A stretch of DNA of 64,000 bases from G963668605 sp963668605 (GCA_963668605.1 OY764903.1:6200001-6264000); one strand, 5' to 3'. Shown: positions 8,282 through 17,937, counted from the stretch's first letter. The notes: generated by a model not told the origin, from the sequence alone. Translations and numbers: made by a program.

Positions 8282-10012
8282 ATGCTGACGCCTTCCCGCT
8301 GGGTGTTTCCGGACGCCTCACCGGAGCGTGTGGCCGCGCTCATCTCCGCCTTGAAGGTCAGCCCGCTTGCCGCGCGCGTGCTACTGCGGCGCGGCATCGT
8401 CGAGCCGGTCGAAGCCGAACGTTTTTTGCGTCCGGTGCTCGCTCACTTGCACGATCCGTTTCTCATGCTCGGCATGCGCACCGCCGTGGATCGCCTGCGG
8501 CGCGCGATTGACCTTCGCGAGAAAATCCTGCTCTACGGCGACTACGATGTCGACGGCACTTGCGCCGTGGTGATCCTGAAGACTGCCATCGAATTGGCCG
8601 GCGGTAGTGTCGATTATCACGTGCCGCACCGCCTGCGCGAAGGCTACGGCATGAAAACCGACATCATCGAACACGCGGCGGCGGAGGGCGTCAGCCTGGT
8701 GATCAGCGTCGATACCGGAATTCGCGCTGTCGAGGCCGTGCGCAGCGCTCGCGACCTGGGCATCGATGTGATCGTCACGGATCATCACCTGCCAGAGCAG
8801 GAACTTCCGCCGGCGCTCTCTATACTCAATCCGAATCAGCCGGACTGCCCGTATCCGGAAAAACATCTCTGTGGCGCCGGTGTCGCGTTCAAACTGGTCT
8901 GCGCCCTGATGAGCACGTTGCCGTGGCCCGTTGAAAAGGTCCGTGCTCTGACGGACTCGTTCCTCAAACTGGCCGCTATCGCCACCGTGGCCGACGTCGT
9001 GCCGCTGACCGGAGAGAACCGCGTGATCGTCAGTCACGGTCTCGAGGGACTTCGCGATGTGCGCAGCGTGGGCCTGCGGGCCCTGATGAAAGTTGCGGGG
9101 CTCACGCCGGGAGAGGCGCCATCGGCCGGTCAGATCGCCTTCCGCATCGCGCCACGCATCAATGCCGCCGGACGAATGGACAATGCGCGAGATGTGATCG
9201 ACCTCTTCGTCACCAGGGACGCTGCCCGTGCGAACACGCTCGCTGAACAGCTCCACGCGTTGAATTTCGATCGCCAGCAAACCGAAGCCGCCATTGTAGA
9301 GCAGATCCTCGCGGAGTGCCGCTCCACGCCTATCACCGATTCGCAGATGGCTTTGGTGTTCAGCGGCAAGGACTGGCATCGAGGCGTTGTGGGCATTGTC
9401 GCCAGCCGCCTGGTGGAAAACTTTCACCGTCCCGTTTTCGTGCTGAGCGAGGAAGACGATGGGCAGGCGCAAGGCTCTGGCCGCAGCCTCTACCCGTTCC
9501 ACCTGCTTGAGGCGATGGAGTCGATGGCGCCCCTCTTCACTCGCTTCGGCGGACACCGCCAAGCTGCGGGCCTGAGCATCCCGGCCGCGCGCGTCGACGA
9601 GTTCCGCGAACGCCTGAATGCATATGCGGCGGAGCGTCTCACGCCCGCCGATTTCCAGCCCGTGCTTGAAATCGACGCCGAGTGCGATCTCGATGAAGTC
9701 GACGGCGATTCGATCCAGGACGTACTCGCGTTGGCTCCCTTCGGCTTCGGCAACCCCGCTCCGCTCTTCGCCGCGCGCGATCTGGAAGTGGTCGAGCCGC
9801 CCTACGTCATGAAGGAGAAGCATCTGCGCCTGAAGCTCCGCAAGAGCGGAAAACCACTCGAAGTCAAGGCCTGGAACTTCATTGCGCGAATCAACGAGTT
9901 GAAAAAAGGTGCACGCATCGATGCCGCTCTCGCTTTCGAATCCAGTTCGTTCGGCCTCGATCGCGGCTATCCCAACTGGAGTGCAACGCTCAAGGACGTC
10001 CGGCCGACGTAG
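8282..10012 (+). CDS. recJ: Single-stranded-DNA exonuclease RecJ
   Basis: 5'-3' single-strand DNA exonuclease of recombination and mismatch repair, about 576 residues. DHH-family motifs are clear: YGDYDVDGTCAV (motif I), SVDTGIRAV and VTDHHLPEQELP (the DHH motif), all metal-binding. The C-terminal half contains the DHHA1 part (GKDWHRGVVGIVASRL, SGRSLYPFHL, RFGGHRQAAGLS) and the OB-like end. A TTG 24 bases upstream is in frame, but the ATG at 8282 (MLTPSRWVFP) fits the family start better. Confidence 0.95.
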   Translation: MLTPSRWVFPDASPERVAALISALKVSPLAARVLLRRGIVEPVEAERFLRPVLAHLHDPFLMLGMRTAVDRLRRAIDLREKILLYGDYDVDGTCAVVILKTAIELAGGSVDYHVPHRLREGYGMKTDIIEHAAAEGVSLVISVDTGIRAVEAVRSARDLGIDVIVTDHHLPEQELPPALSILNPNQPDCPYPEKHLCGAGVAFKLVCALMSTLPWPVEKVRALTDSFLKLAAIATVADVVPLTGENRVIVSHGLEGLRDVRSVGLRALMKVAGLTPGEAPSAGQIAFRIAPRINAAGRMDNARDVIDLFVTRDAARANTLAEQLHALNFDRQQTEAAIVEQILAECRSTPITDSQMALVFSGKDWHRGVVGIVASRLVENFHRPVFVLSEEDDGQAQGSGRSLYPFHLLEAMESMAPLFTRFGGHRQAAGLSIPAARVDEFRERLNAYAAERLTPADFQPVLEIDAECDLDEVDGDSIQDVLALAPFGFGNPAPLFAARDLEVVEPPYVMKEKHLRLKLRKSGKPLEVKAWNFIARINELKKGARIDAALAFESSSFGLDRGYPNWSATLKDVRPT

Positions 10013-10037
10013 ACACGATTCGCTATTATCTTGTTCA

Positions 10038-10286
10038 ATGAAGGTCGATTTCAATCTCGAACACCAAGTCGCCCTTCCGCGCTACAAGGGTTACAAAATC
10101 GACGTCATCGCAAAGATGAGACGATTCCTCAATGATCGCGGGCGCCCCGCTGTGCGCGCGAAACTCGGGATCAGCCATCCCGCGCTGAGGCATTCGCGGC
10201 TCCACCCCGCGAAGATAGTCGAGTGGGTCACGGAAGCCTACTCGGAGACCAACAAGATTATGCAGAAAGTGAACGTGAGATCATGA
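10038..10286 (+). CDS. Small hypothetical protein
   Basis: An 82-residue basic protein starting at ATG 10038 (MKVDFNLEHQ). Its stop overlaps the start of the next gene as ATGA, which suggests translational coupling. Lys/Arg-rich stretches (YKGYKIDVIAKMRRFLNDRGR, cut here by alternating hydrophobics) could bind nucleic acid, but no known fold is evident. The frame stays open upstream into recJ, but the ATG with the compact gap after recJ is the likely start. Function unknown. Confidence 0.5.
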   Translation: MKVDFNLEHQVALPRYKGYKIDVIAKMRRFLNDRGRPAVRAKLGISHPALRHSRLHPAKIVEWVTEAYSETNKIMQKVNVRS

Positions 10287-11347
10287 CGAAACTTCCGCTG
10301 TTTCTCCTGGCGGCGACGTCCGCCTACGGACAATTTACTCTTACCAACGACAAGCTCAGCGTCGAGATTCTTCCAACGGGAGCGACGATCGCCAGCATCG
10401 TGTTGAAAGACGACGCGGCGAAACTCAATCCGCTTTGGGCTCCAGGTCCGCAAGGGGGCCGCGGGCATTTTCTTTGTCTCGATGCTTTCGGTCCTGTCTC
10501 TGCTGAGGAAGCGGCCGCAGGGCTGACGTTCCACGGAGAGGCCGTCAAGCGCACCTTCCAGGCCGCTTCGAACAGCAAGCAGGCGCTCGCGCTGACGACG
10601 TCGCTGCCGTTGCTGCAGGAGAACATTACGCGCAGCTATCATCTCGTCGACGGCGAAAACGTTTTGTATGTCGAGACGGAAGTTGAGAGTCTCGTTGCCT
10701 TCGATCGCCCAATCGTCTGGGCTGAGCATGCCACCATAGGCTGGCCTTTCCTCGAGCGTGGCAAGACCGTAGTTGACATGCCCGCCGTAAAGGCGCAAAC
10801 GCGCCCGCATCCGCCGCGCAACGACCCGCGCCGGCTCGCCTCTGCTCAGGATTTTGTTTGGCCCAACGCGCCGTTGCGAGACGGAAAACTCGTCGATATT
10901 CGCGCCGCGCCGCTCGCACCGGCGTCCGTCGATCATACGACGCAACTGATCGACCCCGCGCTGCAGTGGGGCTGGGTCACTGCGATCCACACGGAAAAAC
11001 ACCTGCTGGTGGGCTGGCTCTTCTCGCGCGAGGAATTTCCGTGGCTGCAAAACTGGGAAAATTATCCGGCCGAGAATCAGAAACTCGCGCGCGGCGTCGA
11101 ATTCTCTTCGCAGCCCTACGACGTTCCGCGCCGCCAGACTGTCGACATGGGCCGCATGTTCGACATGCCTACTTTCCGCTGGTTGCCCGCGAAATCGAAG
11201 GTGCTCGGCCGCTTCCTGCTCTTCTATACGCGCATTCCGGAGGGCTTCACGAAGGCCGACGACGTCCGCTTTGAGAACGGACGCATCACTATTACCGACA
11301 AAAAAGCCGGCAAGACTGTTGTGCTGCCCGCGTCTAGGCGCATCTGA
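10283..11347 (+). CDS. Secreted galactose-mutarotase-like (aldose 1-epimerase superfamily) protein
   Basis: Predicted exported protein of 354 residues. The signal peptide MTKLPLFLLAATSAYG is followed by QFTLTNDKLSVEILPTGATI, which resembles the first strands of aldose 1-epimerases and related sugar-binding beta-supersandwich proteins. Other supporting parts are EHATIGWPFLERG and GWVTAIHTEKHLLVGWLF. Catalytic His/Glu residues of true GalM cannot be assigned with confidence, so it may bind or process a glycan rather than epimerise free sugar. It is coupled to the preceding small gene. Confidence 0.65.
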   Translation: MTKLPLFLLAATSAYGQFTLTNDKLSVEILPTGATIASIVLKDDAAKLNPLWAPGPQGGRGHFLCLDAFGPVSAEEAAAGLTFHGEAVKRTFQAASNSKQALALTTSLPLLQENITRSYHLVDGENVLYVETEVESLVAFDRPIVWAEHATIGWPFLERGKTVVDMPAVKAQTRPHPPRNDPRRLASAQDFVWPNAPLRDGKLVDIRAAPLAPASVDHTTQLIDPALQWGWVTAIHTEKHLLVGWLFSREEFPWLQNWENYPAENQKLARGVEFSSQPYDVPRRQTVDMGRMFDMPTFRWLPAKSKVLGRFLLFYTRIPEGFTKADDVRFENGRITITDKKAGKTVVLPASRRI

Positions 11348-11382
11348 GCGCCTGTCGCTATGATGGGAAGTGCTGAATTTAT

Positions 11383-13656
11383 ATGGAAACACCCAAAGCA
11401 CTTCCCACGCACGTCCTCCTTCATATCTCCAGACAGCTTAACGTCCCGCTCAGCGGACTCGTCGCAACCATAGGTTTGTTCGACGAAGGCGGCACCGTGC
11501 CGTTCATCGCGCGCTACCGCAAAGAGGCCACCGGCAATCTCGACGAGGTCCAGATTCGCGACATCCAGGAAAAACTCGAGTATTTCCGCGAACTCGAAGA
11601 GCGCCGCGCTACGGTGCTGGCCTCCATCGAAGAGCAGGGTAAACTGACGCCGGAGTTGAAGGCGAAGATCGAAGCGACTCTCGAGAAGACGGAACTCGAA
11701 GATCTCTATCTGCCGTACAAGCCCAAGCGCCGCACCAAAGCCTCCATTGCAAGGGAGAAGGGGCTGGAGCCGCTCGCGCAGTTCCTCTGGGATCAGCAAC
11801 CCGGCACGTCGCCTCTGGCGGAGTTTGCGGCCACTTTCGTCAGTGCGGAGAAAGGCGTAGCGACGGGCGCGGAAGCGCTCGAAGGCGCCCGCCACATCGT
11901 CGCCGAATGGGTCAGCGAGAATGCCGATTTTCGCAAGGCGATCCGTCAGATCATGGCGCAAGAAGGCGTCATCGCCAGCCGCGCCATCGAGGGCGTCGAA
12001 GACCCCGAAGGCAAGTACAAAATGTATGCCGACTACCGCGAGCCGGCCTCGAAAATTCCTTCGCACCGCATGTTGGCGATCCGCCGCGGCGCCAAGGAAG
12101 GCTTCCTCACGTTCGAGATTGAACTTGCCGAACAGCGTCCGCTGCAACATCTGCGCGACCGTGTGGTGAAGAGCGAGGGCGAGTGGGTGCCGCACCTCGA
12201 AAAGGCAGTCGAAGACTCCTACAGCCGGTTGCTGAATCCGTCGATCCAGACCGAAGTTCGCCTAGATTTGAAGGACCGTTCCGACGAGGAGGCGATTAAG
12301 GTTTTTCGCGAAAACCTGGAGAACCTGCTGCTCTCTCCGCCTGCCGGCATGCTCAGCGTGCTCGCGCTCGATCCCGGGATCCGCACGGGCTGCAAAGTTG
12401 CCGTGGTCGACGATACCGGCAAGTTTCTCGAAAATTCAGTCATCTATCCGCTCGAGCCGAAGAATGACGTCGCCGGATCGGTGCGGGTTCTCGCGAGCTT
12501 GATCGCGAAGCACAACGTGCGTGCAATCGCTATCGGCAATGGCACCGGCTCGCGCGAATCCCACGCGTTTGTGCAGGACTTTCTGCGCCAGGCGCATCTC
12601 GAGAACGTCTTCAGCGTGGTGGTCAGCGAGTCCGGCGCCTCCGTTTATTCCGCTTCGGACATCGCGCGTCAGGAGTTTCCGGATCTCGACCTTACCGTAC
12701 GAGGCGCCATCTCCATCGCACGTCGTCTGCAAGACCCGCTTGCCGAACTGGTGAAGGTGGACCCCAAATCGATTGGAGTGGGACAGTATCAGCACGACGT
12801 CGACCAGCGCAAACTCAAACAGAGTCTCGAAGGCACCGTGGAATCGTGCGTGAATCGCGTAGGCGTCGACCTCAACACCGCTTCCTGGGCGTTGCTGCGC
12901 TATGTCGCGGGCATCAGCGAGCGCATTGCGCAGAAGATCGTCGAGCATCGCGACAAGCATGGCCGCTTCCGTTCGCGCGGGCAACTCATCGACGTCAGCG
13001 GCTTCGGGCCGAAGACTTTTGAACAGGCCGCCGGTTTTCTGCGCATTCGTGGCGGCGAGAATCCGCTCGACATGACCGCCGTGCACCCGGAGTCCTACTC
13101 GGTCGTCGAGAAGATTGCCGCGAAGTTCAACGTCGGCATCCCGGATCTGATTCGGAGACCCGAGTTGTTGGAGAAGGCGAAGGCCGAAGAGTTCAAAACC
13201 GAGACTGTCGGCATCTACACGTTAAAGGATATCCTCGAGGAACTCAAGAAACCGGGCCGCGATCCGCGCGACAAATTCGTCGCTCCTAAGTTCCGTGAAG
13301 ATGTCCGCGAGATCAAGGATCTCACGCCCGGCATGGTGCTGGAGGGTACGGTCACCAACGTTACGCGTTTCGGCGCGTTCGTCGATATCGGCGTCCATCA
13401 GGATGGCCTGGTGCATCTCAGCGAACTCTCGGGCCGTTTTATCAAAGAGGCCGGGGAAGTGGTGAAAGCCGGCCAGATCGTCAAAGTGAAAGTTCTTAGC
13501 GCCGACGCAAAGGCGAAACGGATTGCGCTTTCGATGAAGGCGCTCGAAGCGCATGGAGAAGCCGGAACCAGGCCGCCCCGGCCCGCTCCTGCGCCCAAGC
13601 AAATCAGCATGGAAGATAAGTTGGCCACACTAGCCAATCGCTTCCGCACAAGATAA
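11383..13656 (+). CDS. tex: Tex-family RNA-binding transcription accessory protein
   Basis: A 757-residue Tex protein, a conserved nucleic-acid-binding factor of the transcription machinery. The N-terminal helical region opens with the family pattern (FDEGGTVPFIARYRKEATG). Next come a YqgF/RNase H-like domain (LALDPGIRTGCKVAVVDD, about 325-440), helix-hairpin-helix motifs (NTASWALLRYVAGISE and ISGFGPKTFEQ-like repeats, about 490-560) and a C-terminal S1 domain (GMVLEGTVTNVTRFGAFVDIG, about 648-715). It is full length with a normal start. No close partner genes identify a more specific role. Confidence 0.96.
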   Translation: METPKALPTHVLLHISRQLNVPLSGLVATIGLFDEGGTVPFIARYRKEATGNLDEVQIRDIQEKLEYFRELEERRATVLASIEEQGKLTPELKAKIEATLEKTELEDLYLPYKPKRRTKASIAREKGLEPLAQFLWDQQPGTSPLAEFAATFVSAEKGVATGAEALEGARHIVAEWVSENADFRKAIRQIMAQEGVIASRAIEGVEDPEGKYKMYADYREPASKIPSHRMLAIRRGAKEGFLTFEIELAEQRPLQHLRDRVVKSEGEWVPHLEKAVEDSYSRLLNPSIQTEVRLDLKDRSDEEAIKVFRENLENLLLSPPAGMLSVLALDPGIRTGCKVAVVDDTGKFLENSVIYPLEPKNDVAGSVRVLASLIAKHNVRAIAIGNGTGSRESHAFVQDFLRQAHLENVFSVVVSESGASVYSASDIARQEFPDLDLTVRGAISIARRLQDPLAELVKVDPKSIGVGQYQHDVDQRKLKQSLEGTVESCVNRVGVDLNTASWALLRYVAGISERIAQKIVEHRDKHGRFRSRGQLIDVSGFGPKTFEQAAGFLRIRGGENPLDMTAVHPESYSVVEKIAAKFNVGIPDLIRRPELLEKAKAEEFKTETVGIYTLKDILEELKKPGRDPRDKFVAPKFREDVREIKDLTPGMVLEGTVTNVTRFGAFVDIGVHQDGLVHLSELSGRFIKEAGEVVKAGQIVKVKVLSADAKAKRIALSMKALEAHGEAGTRPPRPAPAPKQISMEDKLATLANRFRTR

Positions 13657-13667
13657 GAGATCGAGAT

Positions 13668-13925
13668 GCAACTACCGCCAATTCGCGCGGGCGCCAGTCA
13701 TTCGGCCGCGAACCCATCAAGACCCCGGCCCGCATAGGCATTGAGATCCAGATCTGCCCGCCATCGGCGGATAAGTACCAGACCGGGAGCATTTACACTT
13801 TCGTGCCGGCCAAAGATGGTATACAATTCAGAGACGTTTCGAACAGTACGGACATTGAATCCCGGGCCGACGCGATCCGGGTGCGGCTGAATGGCAGGTT
13901 CGTGTCGGAGTTCGCTGGCGATTAA
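13668..13925 (+). pseudogene. 3' remnant of a DUF1080 (3-keto-disaccharide hydrolase-like) gene
   Basis: Directly after tex, one frame without a start codon reads as the tail of a DUF1080 domain: REPIKTPARIGIEIQI, DKYQTGSIYTFVPAK, IESRADAIRVRLNGRFVSEF, then TAA. These match the IEIQI/TGSIY/VRLNG order of the concanavalin-like DUF1080 fold found in many copies in Acidobacteriota and Planctomycetes. Only about 85 codons remain and the N-terminal two thirds is missing, so the gene is a 5'-truncated relic. The resemblance is judged by eye. Confidence 0.6.
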
Positions 13926-14095
13926 CCCGCTCGAAGACGGGTCCGGTCGGACTGCAACTGCATGATCGCTTCAGCTTTGTGATGTTCCGGAACATCAGGA
14001 TTTGCTAGATCGCGAAGTGACCTGGAGCTTGTCTGCCCGTAATCGCTTCTGCCTCTGAGCACGCGAACGGCCTGCTCGCCTCGCCCGCGAGGTTG

Positions 14096-15244
14096 ATGCG
14101 AAGTTGTCTTCTCTGGGCGCTGCTGGCCGCCGCCGCTGGGTTTGCAGGGCAATTCGCTACGGTTCGAGCCAACTATGGCGGCAACTGGACGGGACTATTT
14201 TGTCACGGCGACCGTTTTGAATTGCCGCCCTCCGAAGAGTTCAGGAACGTCTACCGGATCAAGAACAGCGTAGGTTTCGACGGCGAGTTTTATCACATCA
14301 TTGCGCATGATCCTCTGATGATGAAGGGCTGGGCTCGCTATGTCGAGTGGCCTGGGCTGCGCTATCGCAGAATTCTGTTACCCGCGCTGGCGAATGTGTT
14401 TTCGTTCGGTGCGCCCGCGCTAATCGCTCCCGCTTACATCGTGGTGAACCTCGTCTTTCTGGCCCTGGGCACGTGGTGGACCAGCCGCTACGCGGTTCTC
14501 GCGGGACGGCACGCGGCATGGGGACTTGTGTTCCTGTTCTTTCCTGCGACCCTAATCGCGCTGGATCGCCTCACCGTGGATCTCGTCTTTCTCGCGCTCT
14601 TTGCGGGCGGCTTGTACTATTGGCGCACGGGGGAATGGAGCAAGCTTCTGCCCGTGTTGACATTGCTGTGTCTCACGCGTGAGACCGGAACCTTGCTCGT
14701 CGGGGTTCTTGTGTTCTGCTGCCTGTTGCGCGGTTGGTGGGGTCGGGCCGGCATGCTCGCGGCCTGCACGATCCCATTTTTCATCTGGAGTGCCGTTGTT
14801 GTTGCGCGGCAGCCCGCGGTGATGCAGTTGTGGCTTCCCGGCAATCTCTTCGCATGGACCTGGCAATCGCTCTGGAACAATGCGCCCGCTCATAGCGTAG
14901 CGCTGCTCGCAGGATTGATCCGGATTGTGGATGCGCTCTCGTTCACCGGATTCCTTGTGGCTGTGTGCCTGGTGCTGTACCTCGCCTGGAAGCGGCGCTG
15001 GGACGCCGTCCTTCTGGCTGGCGCGATCTTCGCGGGTCTGGGCGTGTACCTGCTCTCGCTCGACCGCTGGACCAACGTCTACGATTATGGCCGGGTGATG
15101 TCGCCCATGGCGCTGGCTCTCGCCCTCTATGCAATCACGGAACGGCGTCGCGTGTTGCTGCTGCCGCTCGCGCTGATGTCGGCTGGAGCCCTCATGTACA
15201 TGGGCTGGCAGCTAGTGGGTATCGTGCGTTACTGGACCGCCTGA
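14096..15244 (+). CDS. Polytopic integral membrane protein
   Basis: About 382 residues with an N-terminal hydrophobic helix, a periplasmic segment (to about residue 80) containing FDGEFYHIIAHDP, and then about ten hydrophobic helices. The overall pattern (short first loop with acidic residues, many helices, Arg-rich ends) resembles membrane glycosyltransferases of the GT-C type, but I cannot assign a family. A TTG one codon upstream is an alternative start. Its 3' end overlaps the convergent murB gene by 33 bases. The preceding 167 bases (13926-14092) show no gene. Confidence 0.75.
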   Translation: MRSCLLWALLAAAAGFAGQFATVRANYGGNWTGLFCHGDRFELPPSEEFRNVYRIKNSVGFDGEFYHIIAHDPLMMKGWARYVEWPGLRYRRILLPALANVFSFGAPALIAPAYIVVNLVFLALGTWWTSRYAVLAGRHAAWGLVFLFFPATLIALDRLTVDLVFLALFAGGLYYWRTGEWSKLLPVLTLLCLTRETGTLLVGVLVFCCLLRGWWGRAGMLAACTIPFFIWSAVVVARQPAVMQLWLPGNLFAWTWQSLWNNAPAHSVALLAGLIRIVDALSFTGFLVAVCLVLYLAWKRRWDAVLLAGAIFAGLGVYLLSLDRWTNVYDYGRVMSPMALALALYAITERRRVLLLPLALMSAGALMYMGWQLVGIVRYWTA

Positions 15245-16177
15245 GCCCTGGAAACCCACGTACTGCACTTCCTCTTCGAGTTCCAACCCGAACCCGGCCT
15301 TTACTCTGGCCTTCAGCTCCGAGATTAGTTCGCAAAGTTGCCGCGCCGTGCCGTGCCCGTCGTTGTAGATCAGATTGGCGTGGTACTCCGCCACGTGGAT
15401 GCCGCCTTTGTTCAGCCCTTTCGCTCCAGACTGCTCAAGAAAGAACGCAGCCGGAATTTTTCCTTCGCGAATCACCGTTTCTGGCACACGGGCCAGAGTG
15501 TCCGCCGGCAGCTCCGCGGCGAGAAAGTTCTTGAAGATGCTGCCCGCGCAGCGCATCGACGGCGGAAACTTCGCATTGCGCACGCGCACGATGTCGTCAG
15601 CGATCTTGCACAGTTCCGCGGCGTCCGCGCAGCCCAGTTCCAACTCTACTGAAAGAATGATCCAATCCTTGCGGCGTTTGAAGACGCTTTCGCGGTAACG
15701 GAACTCGCACTGTGCCCGATCGAACCTGCGCAAGTCGCTTCCGTCCGTGAAACGCACCTCGTGGACGCGTTCCGAAATCGAATGGCCATACGCGCCCGCG
15801 TTCCCGTACACGGCGGCGCCGGCCCAGCCCGGAATCCCCGCCAGCGTCTCGACGCCCTGCAATCCACGCTGAGCGCTGTAGTCCACCAAGGCCTGCAATT
15901 CCGCGCCCGACTGTGCGGTCACGCGATTCCCCTCGTGATGCAAAGCGTCGCCGCAGAAGCGCAGCACCGTGCCGCGATAGCCTTCGTCGGAGACGATCAG
16001 ATTGGTGCCGCCGCCAAACACCACGTAGGGCTCGCCGCTCTCGCGCAGGTCCCGCAGCGCCTGCACGAAGGCTTCTTCCTGGGAGGTTTGAATGACACGG
16101 TCGGCCGGACCGCCGATCCCGAATCGGGTGTAGCGCGAAAGGGGGACGGCTGTAGAAACTTCGAGGGCGGAGGTCAT
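15212..16177 (-). CDS. murB: UDP-N-acetylenolpyruvoylglucosamine reductase MurB
   Basis: Flavoenzyme that reduces UDP-GlcNAc-enolpyruvate to UDP-MurNAc in peptidoglycan synthesis. The protein is 321 residues. It has the N-terminal VPLSRYTRFGIGGPAD, the FAD-binding VFGGGTNLIVSDEGYRG, AGIPGWAGAAVYGNAGAYG, the catalytic region YRESVFK and the C-terminal FLEQSGAKGLNKGG. It stands apart from a dcw cell-wall cluster here. Its 3' end overlaps the convergent membrane protein gene by 33 bases, so the two transcripts are antisense at their ends. The last about 25 residues are poorly conserved, and a slightly earlier end is not excluded because the frame runs on past the family core. Confidence 0.95.
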   Translation of the reverse strand: MTSALEVSTAVPLSRYTRFGIGGPADRVIQTSQEEAFVQALRDLRESGEPYVVFGGGTNLIVSDEGYRGTVLRFCGDALHHEGNRVTAQSGAELQALVDYSAQRGLQGVETLAGIPGWAGAAVYGNAGAYGHSISERVHEVRFTDGSDLRRFDRAQCEFRYRESVFKRRKDWIILSVELELGCADAAELCKIADDIVRVRNAKFPPSMRCAGSIFKNFLAAELPADTLARVPETVIREGKIPAAFFLEQSGAKGLNKGGIHVAEYHANLIYNDGHGTARQLCELISELKARVKAGFGLELEEEVQYVGFQGSGGPVTHDTH

Positions 16178-16212
16178 CGATTCGAATTCAAGATCCCATC
16201 TGCGAAACGATA

Positions 16213-16289
16213 TGGTGGGCGCGCAGGGATTCGAACCCCGGACCCCCTCGGTGTAAACGAGGTGCTCTAACCAACTGAGCTACGCGCCC
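16213..16289 (-). tRNA. tRNA-Val, anticodon TAC (reads GTA)
   Basis: On the minus strand the sequence folds as a full cloverleaf: acceptor GGGCGCG paired with CGCGCCC, D arm GCTC/GAGC, anticodon stem CCTCG/CGAGG with loop TTTACAC, and T arm with the TTCGAAT loop. The anticodon is TAC, which gives valine. The 3' CCA is encoded (16213-16215). It lies between murB and lpxI. Confidence 0.97.
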
Positions 16290-16339
16290 TTAAATACAGC
16301 TGTCTCTTAAATTCTAGCCCATTACGGCAAGTGGCTTCC

Positions 16340-17155
16340 TTAGCCGGGAGTGGTGGCGATGCCTACGATCGCGATGCCAGCCACATTGGCGCGTTCCAAC
16401 ATCTGCTCGCGATCGAGCAGCAAAGTCCTTCCGGCATCGACAGCGAGCGCCGTCGTACCTGTTTCGAGCATCACGGGAATCGTGCCGCAACCCACGACGG
16501 GCACGTCGAACAGAAGATGCGCGCGGCCGCGCGAAACCTTCACCAGGCTCAACGGACGGCCGTTCACGAGGCTCGCGGCGCGACGTAGCATCGCATCCGT
16601 TCCTTCCATCGCTTCCACGGCCACGCAGGCGCGCTCGCAAATAGCGACGCTCTGTCCGATGTCGAAACCGGCCAGCGCCTGCGCGACACGCTGTCCATAG
16701 GCCAAATCCGCAGACTCTTCTTTTGACGGCGCGCGCCTGGTGAGAACTCCCTCGCCCGCCAGTAGCGGCTTGAGCAATAGGGTTGAATCCACCAAATGGA
16801 TCCCCTCGTCCTCAAGCACCTTCCGAACGCCGCCTATCAGCGCAGCCGTGTTCTTTTCACGCAGCGACGCGAGCATTTTGAACAGCCGCCAGTCCGGACG
16901 AATCGACGAAAAAATACTGGCGTGCTTCACCTGCCCAGCCATGATGACTTCGGTGATGCCCTCGGCTTTAAGAATCTCGATCAGCTTGCTCAACTCGCCG
17001 AGGGAGATCCAGTGGCAGCGCGCGGCCAGTGCCTCGATCTCCGGCGATGCCTCTTCGCGCAGTCCGATCGCCACGACCTCGTGTCCCAGTTTGCGCGCCG
17101 TTTCGAGCGCCAGGACCGGAAAGCGGCCGTTGCCCGCGATGAGTCCGTACTTCAC
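16340..17155 (-). CDS. lpxI: UDP-2,3-diacylglucosamine diphosphatase LpxI
   Basis: Hydrolyses UDP-2,3-diacylglucosamine to lipid X in lipid A synthesis; it is the LpxI (DUF1009) alternative to LpxH. The 271-residue protein begins KYGLIAGNGRFPVLAL, and the C-terminal domain contains VMAGQVKHASIF-like and VVGCGTIPVMLETG motifs of the family. The start codon is GTG, overlapping the lpxA stop as GTGA, so translation is coupled. It follows fabZ-lpxA in the usual lipid A order, which supports the call; lpxB and lpxD are not in the window. Confidence 0.93.
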   Translation of the reverse strand: MKYGLIAGNGRFPVLALETARKLGHEVVAIGLREEASPEIEALAARCHWISLGELSKLIEILKAEGITEVIMAGQVKHASIFSSIRPDWRLFKMLASLREKNTAALIGGVRKVLEDEGIHLVDSTLLLKPLLAGEGVLTRRAPSKEESADLAYGQRVAQALAGFDIGQSVAICERACVAVEAMEGTDAMLRRAASLVNGRPLSLVKVSRGRAHLLFDVPVVGCGTIPVMLETGTTALAVDAGRTLLLDREQMLERANVAGIAIVGIATTPG

Positions 17156-17928
17156 TTGATGAACCCGCGCTCCGCCGTGAGGATGAATTCAATCAACTCG
17201 TCGATCTCGGGGCAGGGCGGCACTTCCATGCGGATGCGCTCAATCGCCTGTGTCGTGTTGAGGCCCGCGGCGGTCAGCAGCCGGAAGGCCTTCTGCAGCC
17301 CCTCGACCGATTCCGCCGGAAAGTCGCGGCGTTTCAATCCGACCTTGTTAGCGCCGAAGATTTTGGATTCGCGCGGTGTCACAGTCTGCGAATACGGCAG
17401 CACGTCTTGCGTCAGCACACTGTAGCCGCCGACAAAGCAATGCCGGCCGATGCGGCAAAACTGATGCACTCCGGAAAACGCTTCGATGATGGCCCAGTCG
17501 CCGATGCTCACGTGGCCCGCGAGTGTCACGGCGTTGCCAAGGATGCAGTGGCTGCCGAGCGAACAGTCGTGGGCGATGTGGGTGTAGGCCATCAGCAGGT
17601 TGTCGTCGCCAATGCTGGTGAGCAGACCGCCACCTTCAGTGCCCCGATGGATGCTGACGAACTCGCGAATTCGGTTGCGATTGCCTATGCGGGTCTCTGC
17701 GCGCTCGCCCTTGTACTTCAGATCCTGCGAAGCGACGCCTACCGTCGAGTGCGGATAGAAAACATTGTCTTCGCCGATGCGCGTTGGCCCCTCTACATAG
17801 AGATTCGCCATCAGCCGCGTGCGCGCTCCGATTTCGACGTCCGCGCCGATTACACAAAACGGACCGATCTCCGCTTCGGGTGAGATCCGCGCCGCGGGAT
17901 CGATGATTGCCGTGGGATGGATCGCCAT
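17152..17928 (-). CDS. lpxA: UDP-N-acetylglucosamine O-acyltransferase LpxA
   Basis: First enzyme of lipid A synthesis: transfers a 3-hydroxyacyl chain from ACP to UDP-GlcNAc. The 258-residue protein is a left-handed beta helix built of hexapeptide repeats (IHPTAIIDPAARI, EIGPFCVIGADVEIG, GNAVTLAGHVSIGDWA) with the catalytic His region YTHIAHDCSLG. The C-terminal helical domain ends in an acidic segment. It lies 9 bases after fabZ and overlaps lpxI by 4 bases. Confidence 0.96.
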   Translation of the reverse strand: MAIHPTAIIDPAARISPEAEIGPFCVIGADVEIGARTRLMANLYVEGPTRIGEDNVFYPHSTVGVASQDLKYKGERAETRIGNRNRIREFVSIHRGTEGGGLLTSIGDDNLLMAYTHIAHDCSLGSHCILGNAVTLAGHVSIGDWAIIEAFSGVHQFCRIGRHCFVGGYSVLTQDVLPYSQTVTPRESKIFGANKVGLKRRDFPAESVEGLQKAFRLLTAAGLNTTQAIERIRMEVPPCPEIDELIEFILTAERGFIK

Positions 17929-17937
17929 GAGCCGGGC

